A stretch of DNA of 64,000 bases from Flavobacterium erciyesense (GCF_018069925.1 NZ_JAGPXB010000003.1:241042-305041); one strand, 5' to 3'; counted from the stretch's first letter, positions 35,968-45,325 are shown. Numbers and translations: made by a program. The notes: a model not told the origin generated them from the letters alone.

Positions 35968-36459
35968 ATGAAAAAAACAGTACTTCTCCTGCTGGTTTCA
36001 ATTTTGTTTGTTTCGTGTTGGCTACCAAACGATCCAAATGACTTTCCGGGACAAGAATACCAACCTGTCATTATCACTCGGAGCGCACTTGAAACATCTA
36101 TCGCTTTTCAAAACGCTCAGCCCATTGTTAAATCAGGAAAAATTTACATTAAAGGAGATTTAATGTTTATTAACGATGTCAACAAAGGGTTTCATGTATA
36201 CGATTATACAAATCCAAGCAAACCTGAACGACTCTATTTTATAAAGGCGCCAGGTGCCACTGATTTAGCTGTTAAAGGCAATACCATGTACATCAATCAA
36301 GCAGTAGATTTGGTCACGGCTACTTTTGATCCCGCTACAAGAATTTTTAAGGTCACCAACCGAAATAAAAATGTGTTTCCGCAAAAGCAAGCTCCAAATG
36401 GTTTTCAAGGCTACACGAAAGAAAATGAAATCATAATTGACTGGAATTTAAAAAAATAA
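35968..36459 (+). CDS. Lipoprotein, LVIVD-repeat like
   Basis: A 163-residue predicted lipoprotein with signal peptide MKKTVLLLLVSILFVSC (Cys17). Segments such as LMFINDVNKGFHVYDYTNPS and ATDLAVKGNTMYINQAVDL resemble single blades of LVIVD-type beta-propeller proteins, with the DxxNPSKPE turn. The protein is short for a full propeller and may be truncated or work with the next gene, which starts 2 bp downstream. Confidence 0.7.
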   Translation: MKKTVLLLLVSILFVSCWLPNDPNDFPGQEYQPVIITRSALETSIAFQNAQPIVKSGKIYIKGDLMFINDVNKGFHVYDYTNPSKPERLYFIKAPGATDLAVKGNTMYINQAVDLVTATFDPATRIFKVTNRNKNVFPQKQAPNGFQGYTKENEIIIDWNLKK

Positions 36460-36461
36460 TC

Positions 36462-37190
36462 ATGAAAAAAATTATATTCATATTTCTTTTAGCGCTTTCA
36501 TTCGGTTGCTCTGAGAGTGATAGCGCATCAAACGATAGCACCGGACAAGGCGGCTCACTCGCTGTTTTTGCCCTAAAAGACAACTATCTTTACAGCGTAG
36601 ACCACATGAAATTAAATGTCTTTTCGTTAATAAATGGCGAAAAACCAGTTAAAGTGAACGATATTCCTATTGGCTTTGACATAGAAACGCTATTCGCTTA
36701 TGGAGACAACTTATTTATTGGTTCAAGAAACGGAATGTTTATTTATTCAATAAGTAATCCTGAAAACCCAACCAAATTATCAAGTGTACAACATTTTACC
36801 GCTTGCGACCCTGTAATTGCCAATAGCACACATTCCTTTGTAACATTGAACTCAAACACTACTTGTGGGAATAACACAAACGTTTTACAAGTTTACGACA
36901 CTAAGGACCTTAAAAATCCGAAGTTAATTCATAGTAGAAACCTTATGCAACCGAAAGGAATTGGTTTTTACACTGCAAAATACCTTTTGGTTTGCGACGA
37001 TGTACTCAAAATATTCAACATCGAAAATCCGTCTGAACCTATTTTGGTTCATGCTATTGACAAAAATTGCTTTGATGTAATTATTCGAGACAATACCTTG
37101 TTTGCTATTGGAGATAAAGGGGTATACCGTTATAAAATGAATCCAAACGATATCAAAGACATCCAACTAGAGAGCGAAACAAATTTTTAA
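36462..37190 (+). CDS. Lipoprotein, LVIVD-repeat like (second)
   Basis: A 242-residue predicted lipoprotein (MKKIIFIFLLALSFGC, Cys16) with repeated blades: ALKDNYLYSVDHMKLNVFSL, YGDNLFIGSRNGMFIYSISN, and IFNIENPSEPILVHAIDKNC. Each ends in a short NPxxP turn, as in LVIVD proteins. It follows the previous lipoprotein gene by 2 bp, indicating one operon. Probably surface- or periplasm-exposed. The ligand is unknown. Confidence 0.78.
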   Translation: MKKIIFIFLLALSFGCSESDSASNDSTGQGGSLAVFALKDNYLYSVDHMKLNVFSLINGEKPVKVNDIPIGFDIETLFAYGDNLFIGSRNGMFIYSISNPENPTKLSSVQHFTACDPVIANSTHSFVTLNSNTTCGNNTNVLQVYDTKDLKNPKLIHSRNLMQPKGIGFYTAKYLLVCDDVLKIFNIENPSEPILVHAIDKNCFDVIIRDNTLFAIGDKGVYRYKMNPNDIKDIQLESETNF

Positions 37191-37213
37191 TTTTTCTCCT
37201 TCGAGGAATAGAT

Positions 37214-37244
37214 AAAACGACTTTTTTTAAAGTCGTTTTTTTTA
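37214..37244 (+). terminator. Terminator after the lipoprotein pair
   Basis: AAAACGACTTT pairs with AAAGTCGTTTT around TTTT, followed by T residues. Confidence 0.85.
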
Positions 37245-37342
37245 TGTAAAACGAATACATTTACCTTAATTAGGAAGTTAAATCATTCAAATTGTTTTTG
37301 TAGTTCTGAGATCAATTAAAATAAAAAAACGAATAAACTAAA

Positions 37343-37837
37343 ATGTCCGAAATCATCATAATAAAAAACAAACCGAATTGGATTATTGCCCTAACATTTC
37401 CTTTTGTGTTGTTAGTTTTAATAATGATAATGCTTGTTTTTTTACCAATTTTCTCGGCAAGCAATACGTACTTACTATCTATTATAAATTATATTTTTGC
37501 TTTAATTCCGTTCCTTGGATTCTTTATACTCTTCCTTTACATTTGGTTATGGAATACTTTCGGCAGGGTGATTATAGAGATTTGTCCTCAAAAAGTAAAA
37601 GTCACGAATAAAAATAAACTTTTCGATAAGCCAAAAGAATATCTAAGATCTGAAATAGAAAAAATTAGCATTGTAAATTTTGACATAGAGAGGACACGCT
37701 ATTTTATTCGTTTGAATTATCTATTTTCAAATTCACACTACTCCATTGCGATAAAAAAAGGCAGCCATATAATCAGAATTGTTGATTGGCTTAGTAATGA
37801 ACGCGCAAAAGACATTCTTAAGAAGCTAAATCGGTAA
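37343..37837 (+). CDS. Two-helix membrane protein, unknown function
   Basis: A 164-residue protein with two long hydrophobic helices (about 13-38 and 44-68) and a C-terminal soluble domain with strands such as VIIEICPQKVKVTNKNKLFD and YSIAIKKGSHIIRIVDWLS. That is again the two-helix plus PH-like layout. Family not recognised. It is followed by a GC-rich palindrome at 37868. Confidence 0.65.
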   Translation: MSEIIIIKNKPNWIIALTFPFVLLVLIMIMLVFLPIFSASNTYLLSIINYIFALIPFLGFFILFLYIWLWNTFGRVIIEICPQKVKVTNKNKLFDKPKEYLRSEIEKISIVNFDIERTRYFIRLNYLFSNSHYSIAIKKGSHIIRIVDWLSNERAKDILKKLNR

Positions 37838-37867
37838 ATTAAAGCACATACTGACTACTGGAGCCGC

Positions 37868-37892
37868 TAGCGCGAGCGTCTCGCTCGTGACC
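37868..37892. repeat. GC-rich palindrome
   Basis: CGAGCG and CGCTCG pair around TCT inside TAGCGCGAGCGTCTCGCTCG. It is GC-rich against an AT-rich background, like the REP units seen in other Bacteroidetes. No further copy was found in the window. Confidence 0.55.
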
Positions 37893-38125
37893 ACAAAGAA
37901 TACAAACTTTGCAAAAATTAAAGCCCGATAACCCTGATTTGCAAGCTGTTTTTACAACCGTATTCAAAAACACTACCAACAATTTAGTAATCTATGAGAA
38001 AGTCACAAAGTTCTATCTCTCCTATTTTCAACCAAACAGTAACCTAAAAACAAAAATGAATCTAAAAATTACGGCCGCACTCAGATATCATTTTTTGACG
38101 TAAATTGCTTGAAATAAAATTTGAT
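37893..38125. other. Spacer with a doubtful short frame
   Basis: A 64-codon frame (37909-38103, TTG start) exists but has no recognisable family and no good ribosome site. It could be a gene fragment. The promoter of the MEMO gene should lie here. Confidence 0.3.
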
Positions 38126-39211
38126 ATGCGATTACTATTTATTTTGATTTGTTTGTGTTGTTTGTGTTGTTTTTGTTGTACAAGTAAAAAAAATGTCATA
38201 AATCCAGCAGCAGTATTAGCACTAGAAAAGAGAGTTAGGCCTGTGCATGATACGATTGGTTTTACAAAATACAGTTGGCAATTAGATTCTATTTATAACC
38301 GTTTAGGAATTAAGGATTCTAAAAATAAGATGCAATGGAAAGCAGCTATAAGTCCGCATGACGATTATAAATACGCTGGACGGTTGTATTATGAATCGCT
38401 TAAAGGGATTAATGCCAACACAATTATTTTAATTGGAGTTGCACATCGCGCTCGCAACTTTAGCCTTCAGGACAAAATTATCTTTGGAGATTTCACACAT
38501 TGGCAATCGCCTTATGGTGCTTTAAAAGTGTCTGATTTAAATGCTGAAATCATGGCGAAATTTCCAAAATCATCCTACTTAGTTCATAACGAAATGCAAG
38601 AGTTAGAACATTCATTAGAAGCTATAGTACCTTTTTTACATCGCAAAAATAAGAACCTACAAATTATTCCAATACTGGTGCCGTACATCAATTACGAAAC
38701 AATAGATAGCATTAGCAATGCGCTTTCTGAAGTGGTATCAAAAATTTTAAAAGAAAAGCATCTTGAATATGGAAAGGACGTCGCAGTTGTCATTTCGAAC
38801 GATGCAGTACATTATGGTAATGAAGAATGGAGTGGCGATTTGGCTCCTTTTGGAGTTGATAATGAAGGCACCAAAAAAGCTAGGGCTTTTGATATGGAAA
38901 TTATTGAAAAATGTTTAGTAAACGAAATTAGTCTTGAAAAAGTAAAAACCTTTACCGAATACACCGTAAAAAACACAGATTACAAAGAATATAAATGGGT
39001 TTGGTGTGGAAGATATTCGGTGCCATTTGGAGTGAGTTTTGCCAATAAATTAAATCTGACATTATCAAACAAACCACTGAAAGGGACTTTTTTAAACTAT
39101 GCATCAAGTATTGATCATGAACTTATAAAAGTAGAAGATTTAGGTATGGGAACTACGGCTATCGCTACTCAAAAACACTGGGTAGGTTATGCAAGTATCA
39201 AATACGAATAG
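38126..39211 (+). CDS. MEMO family protein, lipoprotein-anchored
   Basis: A 361-residue protein of the MEMO1 / AmmeMemoRadiSam system protein B family. The conserved His-rich core is visible: AAISPHDDYKYAGRLYYESL, ILIGVAHR, EMQELEHSLEAIVPFL and VISNDAVHYG. The N-terminus, MRLLFILICLCCLCCFCCTS, is a signal peptide with several cysteines, so the protein is probably exported and lipid-anchored rather than cytoplasmic. The radical-SAM and AMMECR1 partners are not nearby. ATG at 38126 was chosen because it opens the signal peptide. Confidence 0.85.
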   Translation: MRLLFILICLCCLCCFCCTSKKNVINPAAVLALEKRVRPVHDTIGFTKYSWQLDSIYNRLGIKDSKNKMQWKAAISPHDDYKYAGRLYYESLKGINANTIILIGVAHRARNFSLQDKIIFGDFTHWQSPYGALKVSDLNAEIMAKFPKSSYLVHNEMQELEHSLEAIVPFLHRKNKNLQIIPILVPYINYETIDSISNALSEVVSKILKEKHLEYGKDVAVVISNDAVHYGNEEWSGDLAPFGVDNEGTKKARAFDMEIIEKCLVNEISLEKVKTFTEYTVKNTDYKEYKWVWCGRYSVPFGVSFANKLNLTLSNKPLKGTFLNYASSIDHELIKVEDLGMGTTAIATQKHWVGYASIKYE

Positions 39212-39367
39212 TTATCAGTTTCAAGGGCAAAATTCAAATTAGTATTTTCACCTATTAAGTTTACACGAAGCTAAAAATGTAATCCTTAAAACGATATTAC
39301 AGCTTTTTTTAATTTTTTTTTTTAAATTCGTTTGATGACAAAACAAATAATTTAAAACTATAGTACC

Positions 39368-39910
39368 ATGAAAAATTCGACTCCGATTCAAATTGCGCTG
39401 AGTAAAACCAAAATGAAATTTTTACTTTTAGGGTCCATTTTATTTATATTAATTGGCATTTGGTTTGTTTCTAATCCGCCCGAGGGTTCGAGCAATTGGT
39501 TTAAAAATGAAACCGTGATGCGAATTTTAGGAGGTCTTGCGATTGTGTTTTTTGGAGGTCTAGCAATTAGTATTTCCCGAAAATACAACGATAAAAAACC
39601 GGGTTTACAGATAGACCAAGCCGGAATCACAGACAATTCAAGTGCTGTATCTGCTGGATTAATACCATGGGATGATATCACCGCGGTAGAGATTGCACAA
39701 GTAATGAACCAGCAATTTTTATTAATTATTGTGCAAAATCCTGAGGACTATATTAATCAAATTACAAATCCGATTAAAAAAGGAGCAGTCAAAATGAATT
39801 ACAAGTCTTATGGCACACCAATCACTATAACTTCTACCGCATTAGAGATTGATTTTAGTGAACTACAAAAAGTAATACTTGAGCAAATGCAAAACTACAA
39901 AGCACAATAA
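39368..39910 (+). CDS. STM3941 family membrane protein
   Basis: A 180-residue protein with two helices (about 17-33 and 51-68) and a soluble domain beginning KPGLQIDQAGITDNSSAVSA, then GLIPWDDITAV, the pattern of the STM3941 family, which has a PH-like fold. Function unknown. Alone, with no obvious partner. Confidence 0.82.
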   Translation: MKNSTPIQIALSKTKMKFLLLGSILFILIGIWFVSNPPEGSSNWFKNETVMRILGGLAIVFFGGLAISISRKYNDKKPGLQIDQAGITDNSSAVSAGLIPWDDITAVEIAQVMNQQFLLIIVQNPEDYINQITNPIKKGAVKMNYKSYGTPITITSTALEIDFSELQKVILEQMQNYKAQ

Positions 39911-39946
39911 TTGTAATGCATTAGTATGCTGATAAACAAATTGGAT

Positions 39947-40603
39947 CTAATTTTCACTGTAGTAACGAGCTTCAATCCTTTTAATATCCTTAATAGATTT
40001 TTTGGCCCACTCTAAACGTTTTTCTAGAATTTCGTTTTCGCTTAAGTGCCAATCAATGTTGGAGTTGCGCAATCTATTGGTTAGGTTTTGAATGATTATC
40101 GCTGCCGAAACGGAGATATTCAAACTTTCAGTGAAACCCACCATAGGGATTTTTAAAAAACCATCGGCACGTTGCAAGATTTCCTCAGATAAACCGTCGC
40201 GTTCGGTGCCAAAAAATAAGGCACTGGGTTTAGATATATCAAAATCTTCCATCAAACAATCGTTATCATGTGGCGTGGTAGCGATAATTTGGTAACCTTT
40301 ATTTTTTAAAGTGTCAACACAAGTGGTTACACTGTCAAAGGTGTTAATGTCAACCCATTTTTGGGCTCCCATGGCAATTTCTTTATCGATACTTTTTCCG
40401 TAACGCTGTTCAATTACGTTCAGTTCTTGAATTCCAAAAACCTCGCAACTGCGCATAACAGCACTCGTATTGTGCATCTGGAACACATCTTCAACAGCTA
40501 TGGTAAAATGTTTGGTTCTGTTTTGCAATACTTTCAAGAATTTCTCTTTGCGATTATCGGTGAGGATATTTTCAAGAAACTCGAGATATTTTAAATCGAT
40601 CAT
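39947..40603 (-). CDS. SpoU/TrmH family RNA 2'-O-methyltransferase
   Basis: A 218-residue SPOUT methyltransferase. Motif 1 is MHNTSAVMRSCEVFG, motif 2 FFGTERDGLSEEIL and motif 3 LNISVSAAIIIQNLTNRLR, together forming the trefoil-knot SAM site. The length and layout fit TrmH, which methylates G18 of tRNA, but an rRNA target is not excluded. It converges with the STM3941 gene. Confidence 0.9.
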   Translation of the reverse strand: MIDLKYLEFLENILTDNRKEKFLKVLQNRTKHFTIAVEDVFQMHNTSAVMRSCEVFGIQELNVIEQRYGKSIDKEIAMGAQKWVDINTFDSVTTCVDTLKNKGYQIIATTPHDNDCLMEDFDISKPSALFFGTERDGLSEEILQRADGFLKIPMVGFTESLNISVSAAIIIQNLTNRLRNSNIDWHLSENEILEKRLEWAKKSIKDIKRIEARYYSEN

Positions 40604-40710
40604 GTGGGATTATTTTTTGGCAAAAATAGTAAAAAAGACTAGTTTTATGTTTTATAGAACAGCGAGTATTGATCTCTTACGAATTGTGCTTTGAAAGTTA
40701 AACGAAGTAC

Positions 40711-40811
40711 GCTTACGGGATTTGCGTGAGGGATTAACGCGGCATCCTTTATGGGCTTTTTTTGCCCATAAAGATAGAGCAGAAAGCCCGGTCGCCGCGG
40801 CGAACACGCCC
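40711..40811 (-). repeat. REP-like element with GC-rich tail, copy E
   Basis: On the minus strand GGGCGTGTTCGCCGCGGCGA opens the element. A perfect hairpin, CTTTATGGGC pairing with GCCCATAAAG (40747-40773), is flanked by ATCTTT and AAAGGATGCCGC, the same joints as in copies A to D. TCGCCGCGGCGA (40791-40802) is itself palindromic. It lies between the TrmH-like gene and the sirtuin gene. Confidence 0.75.
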
Positions 40812-40827
40812 AAAAAAAAAATAGAAC

Positions 40828-41523
40828 ATGAAAAAGAAATTAGTAGTTTTAACTGGCGCTGGAATTAGTGCTGAAAGTGGTATTAAAACGTTTCGGGATA
40901 GTGATGGACTCTGGGAAGGGCATAACGTTCAAGATGTGGCCACGCCCGAAGGTTGGTATAAAAATCCGGCTTTGGTACTCGATTTTTACAACCAAAGGCG
41001 CCGACAGCTCAAAGAGGTTACTCCTAATGCAGCTCATTATATTTTAGCAGAATTGGAGTCGGAATTTAATGTGCATATCATCACTCAAAATGTAGACGAT
41101 TTACACGAGCGTGCTGGCAGTACGCAAGTATTGCACCTGCACGGGGAATTGTTGAAAGTGCGCAGTACGCGGAACCCCGATTATATTTTGAACTGGACCG
41201 AAGATTTGAATTTTGGCGACTTTGATGAAAATCAAAATCAATTGCGCCCGCACATTGTGTGGTTTGGCGAAGAAGTTCCTGCATTGGAAGAAGCGGTGGC
41301 AATTACAGAAACTGCTGATTATTTTGCCGTGATAGGCACCTCGTTACAAGTGTATCCGGCGGCAGGTTTGATTGATTTTACCAAAGTGACAACACCTTTA
41401 TTTTACATTGATCCCAAACCGATTAAGATTCCGAATTTGAGAAATCAACTGCAAGTGATTCCTGAAATTGCATCAAAAGGAGTTGAAATCATGAAAGATA
41501 AATTACTACATAAAATACAATAA
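40828..41523 (+). CDS. cobB: Sir2 family NAD-dependent deacylase
   Basis: A 231-residue sirtuin that removes acyl groups from lysines with NAD. It has GAGISAESGIKTFRDSDGLW, FYNQRRRQL (the Tyr-x-x-Arg pair typical of desuccinylases), TQNVDDLHERAGS, HGE and PHIVWFGEEVP. The four cysteines of the zinc ribbon are absent: the stretch after HGELLKV contains none. It is therefore a zinc-free class III type sirtuin. It follows REP copy E. Confidence 0.93.
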   Translation: MKKKLVVLTGAGISAESGIKTFRDSDGLWEGHNVQDVATPEGWYKNPALVLDFYNQRRRQLKEVTPNAAHYILAELESEFNVHIITQNVDDLHERAGSTQVLHLHGELLKVRSTRNPDYILNWTEDLNFGDFDENQNQLRPHIVWFGEEVPALEEAVAITETADYFAVIGTSLQVYPAAGLIDFTKVTTPLFYIDPKPIKIPNLRNQLQVIPEIASKGVEIMKDKLLHKIQ

Positions 41524-41606
41524 GATTGGTAATAGCAAGGGCAAAAAATCAATTATTTAGAGTAATAAAAGTCTAAACTTATAATCCATTACTTGTAACT
41601 TATAAC

Positions 41607-41614
41607 TATTTTTG
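41607..41614 (+). promoter_or_regulatory. Probable -7 box for purB
   Basis: TATTTTTG, followed by CAC as at ndk, lies 25 bp before the ATG. No convincing -33 box at normal spacing. Confidence 0.45.
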
Positions 41615-41639
41615 CACCTTTCGAACAAACAACTAAACA

Positions 41640-42986
41640 ATGACTACTTTAAACGAATTGAATGCTATTTCTCCAATTGATGGAAGATATAGAAGTAAAA
41701 CCCTTTCTTTAGCTCCATTTTTCTCTGAAGAAGCTTTGATCAAATACCGCGTACTAGTTGAAATTGAATATTTCATTGCTTTGTGCGAAGTGCCTTTGCC
41801 ACAACTTGCTGGAGTGAATTCGGATTTATTTGAAAGTTTACGCAACATTTACCAAAATTTTTCGACAGAAGATGCACTTTGGATAAAAGAAACAGAAAAA
41901 GTAACCAACCACGATGTAAAAGCGGTAGAATACTTTATTAAAGATGCTTTTGAAAAACTAGGTTTGTCACAATACAAAGAGTTCATTCATTTTGGGTTAA
42001 CTTCCCAAGACATCAATAATACTGCGATTCCGTTATCGACTAAAGAGGCTTTTGAAAAAGTATACTTGCCCTCGTTAATCGCTTTGACAGCAAAGTTGAA
42101 AGAATTGAGCGTGGAATGGAAAGACGTCCCAATGCTAGCCCGCACACACGGACAGCCTGCCTCACCTACTCGATTGGGTAAAGAAATTGGCGTTTTTGTA
42201 GAACGACTAGAGGAGCAAATGCGTTTGTTATTCAATATTCCGTTTGCAGCTAAATTTGGTGGCGCTACTGGAAATTATAATGCACACCATGTAGCTTACC
42301 CACAAATTGATTGGAAACAATTTGGAGGGAAATTTGTAGAAGATATTTTAGGTTTGCACCACTCCTTCCCAACCACACAAATAGAACATTACGATCATTT
42401 TGCAGCGTTTTTTGATGCGTTAAAAAGAATAAACACTATCATTATTGACTTGGATAGAGACATTTGGACGTACGTATCAATGGAGTATTTCAAGCAAAAG
42501 ATAAAAGCAGGCGAAATAGGATCTTCAGCCATGCCGCACAAAGTAAACCCAATTGATTTTGAAAACTCAGAAGGAAACTTAGGGATTGCCAATGCTATTT
42601 TTGAGCACCTTTCGGCAAAATTACCAATTTCAAGATTGCAACGTGATTTAACTGACAGCACCGTTCTTAGAAATGTGGGTGTGCCAATAGGTCATACCAT
42701 CATAGGATTTGAAGCTACTTTGAAAGGATTGAATAAATTACTCTTGAACGAGCCTAAATTTCACGAAGATTTAGAGAAAAACTGGGCTGTTGTTGCTGAG
42801 GCAATTCAGACAATTTTGCGTCGTGAAGGATATCCAAATCCATACGAAGCCTTGAAAGGATTGACACGAACTAATGAAGCGATTGATAAAAACGCCATTC
42901 ATGGTTTTATTGCAACATTGGATGTATCTGACGCTATAAAAGCCGAATTAATGCAAATTACACCAAGCAATTTCTTGGGAATCTAA
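41640..42986 (+). CDS. purB: Adenylosuccinate lyase
   Basis: Acts twice in purine synthesis, releasing fumarate from SAICAR and from adenylosuccinate. 448 residues, with ARTHGQPASPTRLGKEI, the fumarase-superfamily signature GSSAMPHKVNPIDFENSEGN near 295, and a C-terminal helical domain. Start ATG at 41640. A terminator follows. Confidence 0.96.
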   Translation: MTTLNELNAISPIDGRYRSKTLSLAPFFSEEALIKYRVLVEIEYFIALCEVPLPQLAGVNSDLFESLRNIYQNFSTEDALWIKETEKVTNHDVKAVEYFIKDAFEKLGLSQYKEFIHFGLTSQDINNTAIPLSTKEAFEKVYLPSLIALTAKLKELSVEWKDVPMLARTHGQPASPTRLGKEIGVFVERLEEQMRLLFNIPFAAKFGGATGNYNAHHVAYPQIDWKQFGGKFVEDILGLHHSFPTTQIEHYDHFAAFFDALKRINTIIIDLDRDIWTYVSMEYFKQKIKAGEIGSSAMPHKVNPIDFENSEGNLGIANAIFEHLSAKLPISRLQRDLTDSTVLRNVGVPIGHTIIGFEATLKGLNKLLLNEPKFHEDLEKNWAVVAEAIQTILRREGYPNPYEALKGLTRTNEAIDKNAIHGFIATLDVSDAIKAELMQITPSNFLGI

Positions 42987-43009
42987 ACCTCGATATTGTT
43001 ATACTTTCC

Positions 43010-43050
43010 TAAAATCTGCTTTTGTCACTTGATAAAAGCAGATTTTTTTG
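43010..43050 (+). terminator. Terminator after purB
   Basis: AAAATCTGCTTTT pairs with AAAAGCAGATTTT around GTCACTTGAT, with a following T run. It covers the first codons of a longer frame for the next gene, which helps reject that start. Confidence 0.85.
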
Positions 43051-43075
43051 TTATTTTAGTCAAAATTCAAAATTT

Positions 43076-45310
43076 ATGTTTCCCTTTTTATCCACTTCAA
43101 TAGTTCATTTACCCGATTTAATAACTGATTTAGGTTTAATCTTAATCACTGCTGCCATAGCTGTTTTGTTATTTCGAATTATGAGACAGCCTTTGGTTTT
43201 AGGGTATTTGGTTGCAGGATTTTTAGCCAGTTCTGAATTTGATTTTTTCCCAACAGTAAAAGATGTTAATAGTGTAAAAGTTTGGGCCGAGATAGGCGTT
43301 ATTTTTTTACTTTTCAGTTTAGGTCTTGAGTTCAGTTTCAAAAAACTGGTAAAAGTAGGTGGGACTGCCTCTATCACCGCGTTTACACAAATTATTTCAC
43401 TCGTTACCTTAGGCTTTTTTACCGGTCAATTTTTGGGATGGAATAAAATGAACAGTATTTTTCTGGGCGTGATATTATCTATTTCATCCACTACCATCAT
43501 TTTGAAAACCTTTGATGAACTTGGTGTAAAATCGCAAAAATTTGCTGGAAACGTAATTGGTTCACTGATTGTTCAAGATATTATTGCCATTTTGATGATG
43601 GTTTTGCTCTCAACAGTTGCAGTGAGTCAGCAGTTTTCAGGAATGGAATTGGTGCAATCCGTTTTAAAACTGATTTTCTTCTTGACGATTTGGTTTGTAG
43701 TCGGAATCTTTTTTATTCCAACCTTATTAAAAAAAGCCAAACATTTATTAACCGATGAAATGATGTTGATTATTTCGTTAGCCTTATGTTTACTAATGGT
43801 GATTTTTGCAGCAAACGTTGGATTTTCGCCAGCCCTTGGTGCCTTTATTATGGGATCTATCATTGCCGAAACCACACAAGCCGAACACATAGAACATCTG
43901 GTAAAACCGGTAAAAGACTTATTTGGCGCTGTGTTCTTTGTATCTGTAGGAATGTTAATTGATCCCAATACACTCCTAGAATATGCTTTTCCAGTGGCAG
44001 TTTTGACATTAATCGTAATCTTTGGGCAATCCATCAGTTCTACTATAGGTTCTTTGCTATCGGGACAACCGCTTAAACAATCCATACAATCCGGAATGAG
44101 TTTATCTCAAATTGGAGAATTTTCATTTATCATTGCCACATTGGGAACCACCTTAAAAGTAACTAGTGATTTTTTATATCCTATTGTTGTAGCGGTATCT
44201 GCAATTACCACTTTTACCACACCTTTTATGGTCAAGTTTGCCGAACCGTTTTCGGTTTTTGTTGAAAAGAAACTTCCTAAAAGATGGGTAAAAAGAATTC
44301 AATTGTACAGCTCTAATACCGAAGAAATAAAGTCATTAAGCAATTGGCAAATTGTAATGCGAAGTTATCTCACACAAGTGGTGCTGCACTCTATCATTAT
44401 TGTTGCCATTATTTTACTTTCGTCAAATTTTATTCTTCCGTTAGTAGAAGATTCAAAATTTGGAAATGCTATTGCTGCATTGATTACACTGATAATTTTA
44501 TCACCATTCTTGTGGGCGCTCTCGTTAAGAAGAGTTGCAGTGAAACAAGTTCAAATTTTATTAGAGCAAAAAAAGCATTATGGCCCGATTATCATGTTGG
44601 TACTTTTTAGAATTGCTCTTGCTCTATTTTACGTTGGATTTATTTTAAATACATTTTTCTCTGCAGGAATTGCTGCAATAGCTTTTTTAATTGCGATAGG
44701 TGCTTATATCTTATTCCCGAAAAAATTACATGCCGTTTACCATAAAATTGAAGATCATTTTATGACCAACTACAATGATCGAGAAATTAGAAAAGAAAAC
44801 AAACGTCAAAGCACACTGTCTCCTTGGGATGGCCACATGACAGAATTTGAAATTGCCAAAGAATCTAATTTAGCTGGCAAAACTCTTGAAGAATTAAAAA
44901 TTAGAGAACAGTTTGAAATTAACATCGCCTCAATTAAAAGAGGAGAGGTTGTAATTAATATTCCTTTGCGCACTGAACGCTTATTTCCTGGCGATGAAAT
45001 TAGTATCATCGGTACGGATGCACAAGTCAAACAATTTAAAACCTACTTGGACAAAAATGAAATTGATGTCGCGGAGGCAGTTGTAGAAACAGATATTGTA
45101 CTTCAAAAACTAGAACTAAAAAACCGTGTTTGTATCGGCAAAAGTATTCGAGAATCACAAATTCGAGAAAACACTCATGGTATTATTGTTGGTATTGAAC
45201 GCAACGGAAAACGTATGTTAAATCCGGAATCTCATCTCATATTAGAGGAAAGTGATATTTTATGGATTGCAGGCGAGAAGAAAAAAATCGCCGCCTTTTT
45301 GAGAGCTTAG
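43076..45310 (+). CDS. CPA2 cation:proton antiporter with RCK_C domains
   Basis: A 744-residue inner-membrane protein with about 12 helices in a Na+/H+ exchanger fold (ILSISSTTIILKTFDELGVK and FSPALGAFIMGSIIAET are family landmarks). Two RCK_C/TrkA_C-like domains follow (about 595-660 and 675-740), with no NAD-binding TrkA_N half. Similar to KefB-type potassium/proton antiporters. It probably helps pH or K+ homeostasis. ATG at 43076 is used, because the upstream frame overlaps the purB terminator. Confidence 0.92.
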   Translation: MFPFLSTSIVHLPDLITDLGLILITAAIAVLLFRIMRQPLVLGYLVAGFLASSEFDFFPTVKDVNSVKVWAEIGVIFLLFSLGLEFSFKKLVKVGGTASITAFTQIISLVTLGFFTGQFLGWNKMNSIFLGVILSISSTTIILKTFDELGVKSQKFAGNVIGSLIVQDIIAILMMVLLSTVAVSQQFSGMELVQSVLKLIFFLTIWFVVGIFFIPTLLKKAKHLLTDEMMLIISLALCLLMVIFAANVGFSPALGAFIMGSIIAETTQAEHIEHLVKPVKDLFGAVFFVSVGMLIDPNTLLEYAFPVAVLTLIVIFGQSISSTIGSLLSGQPLKQSIQSGMSLSQIGEFSFIIATLGTTLKVTSDFLYPIVVAVSAITTFTTPFMVKFAEPFSVFVEKKLPKRWVKRIQLYSSNTEEIKSLSNWQIVMRSYLTQVVLHSIIIVAIILLSSNFILPLVEDSKFGNAIAALITLIILSPFLWALSLRRVAVKQVQILLEQKKHYGPIIMLVLFRIALALFYVGFILNTFFSAGIAAIAFLIAIGAYILFPKKLHAVYHKIEDHFMTNYNDREIRKENKRQSTLSPWDGHMTEFEIAKESNLAGKTLEELKIREQFEINIASIKRGEVVINIPLRTERLFPGDEISIIGTDAQVKQFKTYLDKNEIDVAEAVVETDIVLQKLELKNRVCIGKSIRESQIRENTHGIIVGIERNGKRMLNPESHLILEESDILWIAGEKKKIAAFLRA

Positions 45311-45325
45311 TTTAACTTCCATAAA

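Noticed and set aside
37909..38103. 64-codon frame before the MEMO gene
   Set aside because: TTG start, no ribosome site, no recognisable family. Kept only as a doubtful spacer note.
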